From JBEINZ01 sp040377825 (GTDB lineage Bacteria > Pseudomonadota > Alphaproteobacteria > Rhizobiales > Ancalomicrobiaceae), in assembly GCA_040377825.1 (NCBI GenBank), contig JBEINZ010000193.1, forward strand, positions 1 through 6,075: 6,075 bases of DNA. The letters run 5' to 3'. The number at the start of each line of letters is the position of its first letter. Position 1 is the stretch's first letter. Positions 5,906 through 6,075 of the stretch are shown here, one piece after another. The position numbers and the translations under genes are program-made. Under the pieces are notes generated by a model. It saw only the letters and a program-made list of their open reading frames with translations, searched no databases and was not told the DNA's origin.

Positions 5906-6075
5906 GCGAGCCTGCGGATCGATTGTAAGTCAGGAATTTATTCGAACGCACAGTCTCTGATCATATTACGTAATGGCAATCAAGCTTTAGATAATTGAAA
6001 TTGCAATCGTGTCATTTCTATCAATATCCATTTGATTTGCTATAAAAATGAATTGATCCAATTATAAATTCAAAA
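5906..6075 (-). promoter_or_regulatory. AT-rich upstream region of the globin gene
   Basis: No gene is seen here. The outer part is sharply AT-rich: I count 23 G/C in the 95 bases from 5981 to 6075, while the genes to the left are strongly GC-rich. It contains short palindromes: ATTACGTAAT (5965-5974, perfect), ATTGCAAT (6000-6007, perfect) and AATTG-atc-CAATT (6051-6063). These could be operators for the globin gene or for a divergent gene beyond the right edge. I found no convincing -35/-10 pair on the minus strand and no full FNR-type TTGAT-N4-ATCAA site, so the regulator is unknown. Confidence 0.4.

Noticed and set aside
5493..5951. Minus-strand frame of 152 codons overlapping the globin gene
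   Set aside because: It is another reading frame of the globin gene; only the 5905-5456 frame has the haem-binding His, Phe CD1 and Gln E7.

Overview
The window comes from a GC-rich bacterial chromosome, most likely an alphaproteobacterium and plausibly Hyphomicrobiales. The basis is gene content, the style of the protein sequences, and a promoter that resembles the rhizobial sigma-70 consensus. Genus or species cannot be read from the sequence. Every gene I can support lies on the minus strand, so transcription runs from right to left. Plus-strand open frames are shadows of these GC-rich genes.

In the order of transcription: (1) an AT-rich leader at the right edge (5906-6075); (2) a single-domain globin (5905-5456); (3) a thiamine pyrophosphate (TPP) riboswitch (5449-5337), with a likely promoter embedded in the globin 3' end; (4) a 30-codon open frame whose start codon lies inside the riboswitch P1 helix and whose stop overlaps the thiE start; (5) the tightly packed operon thiE-thiM-thiD (5252-2978), with ATGA overlaps at both internal junctions; (6) a 105-bp gap; (7) pgi, glucose-6-phosphate isomerase (2872-1235); (8) a 126-bp gap; (9) the N-terminal 369 codons of a CoxL/xanthine dehydrogenase-type molybdenum hydroxylase large subunit, cut by the left edge.

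The three thi genes supply the salvage and coupling branch of thiamine synthesis. ThiM phosphorylates the thiazole alcohol, ThiD phosphorylates the pyrimidine, and ThiE joins the two phosphates into thiamine monophosphate. De novo genes (thiC, thiG and others) are not in the window. TPP made by the cell would bind the leader and shut the operon off. No intrinsic terminator is visible, so control is probably translational, and the short frame offers a way to pass that control on to thiE.

The most notable structure is this riboswitch / short frame / thiE arrangement. The other genes are ordinary housekeeping or accessory genes. No mobile elements, CRISPR arrays, tRNA or rRNA genes were seen.
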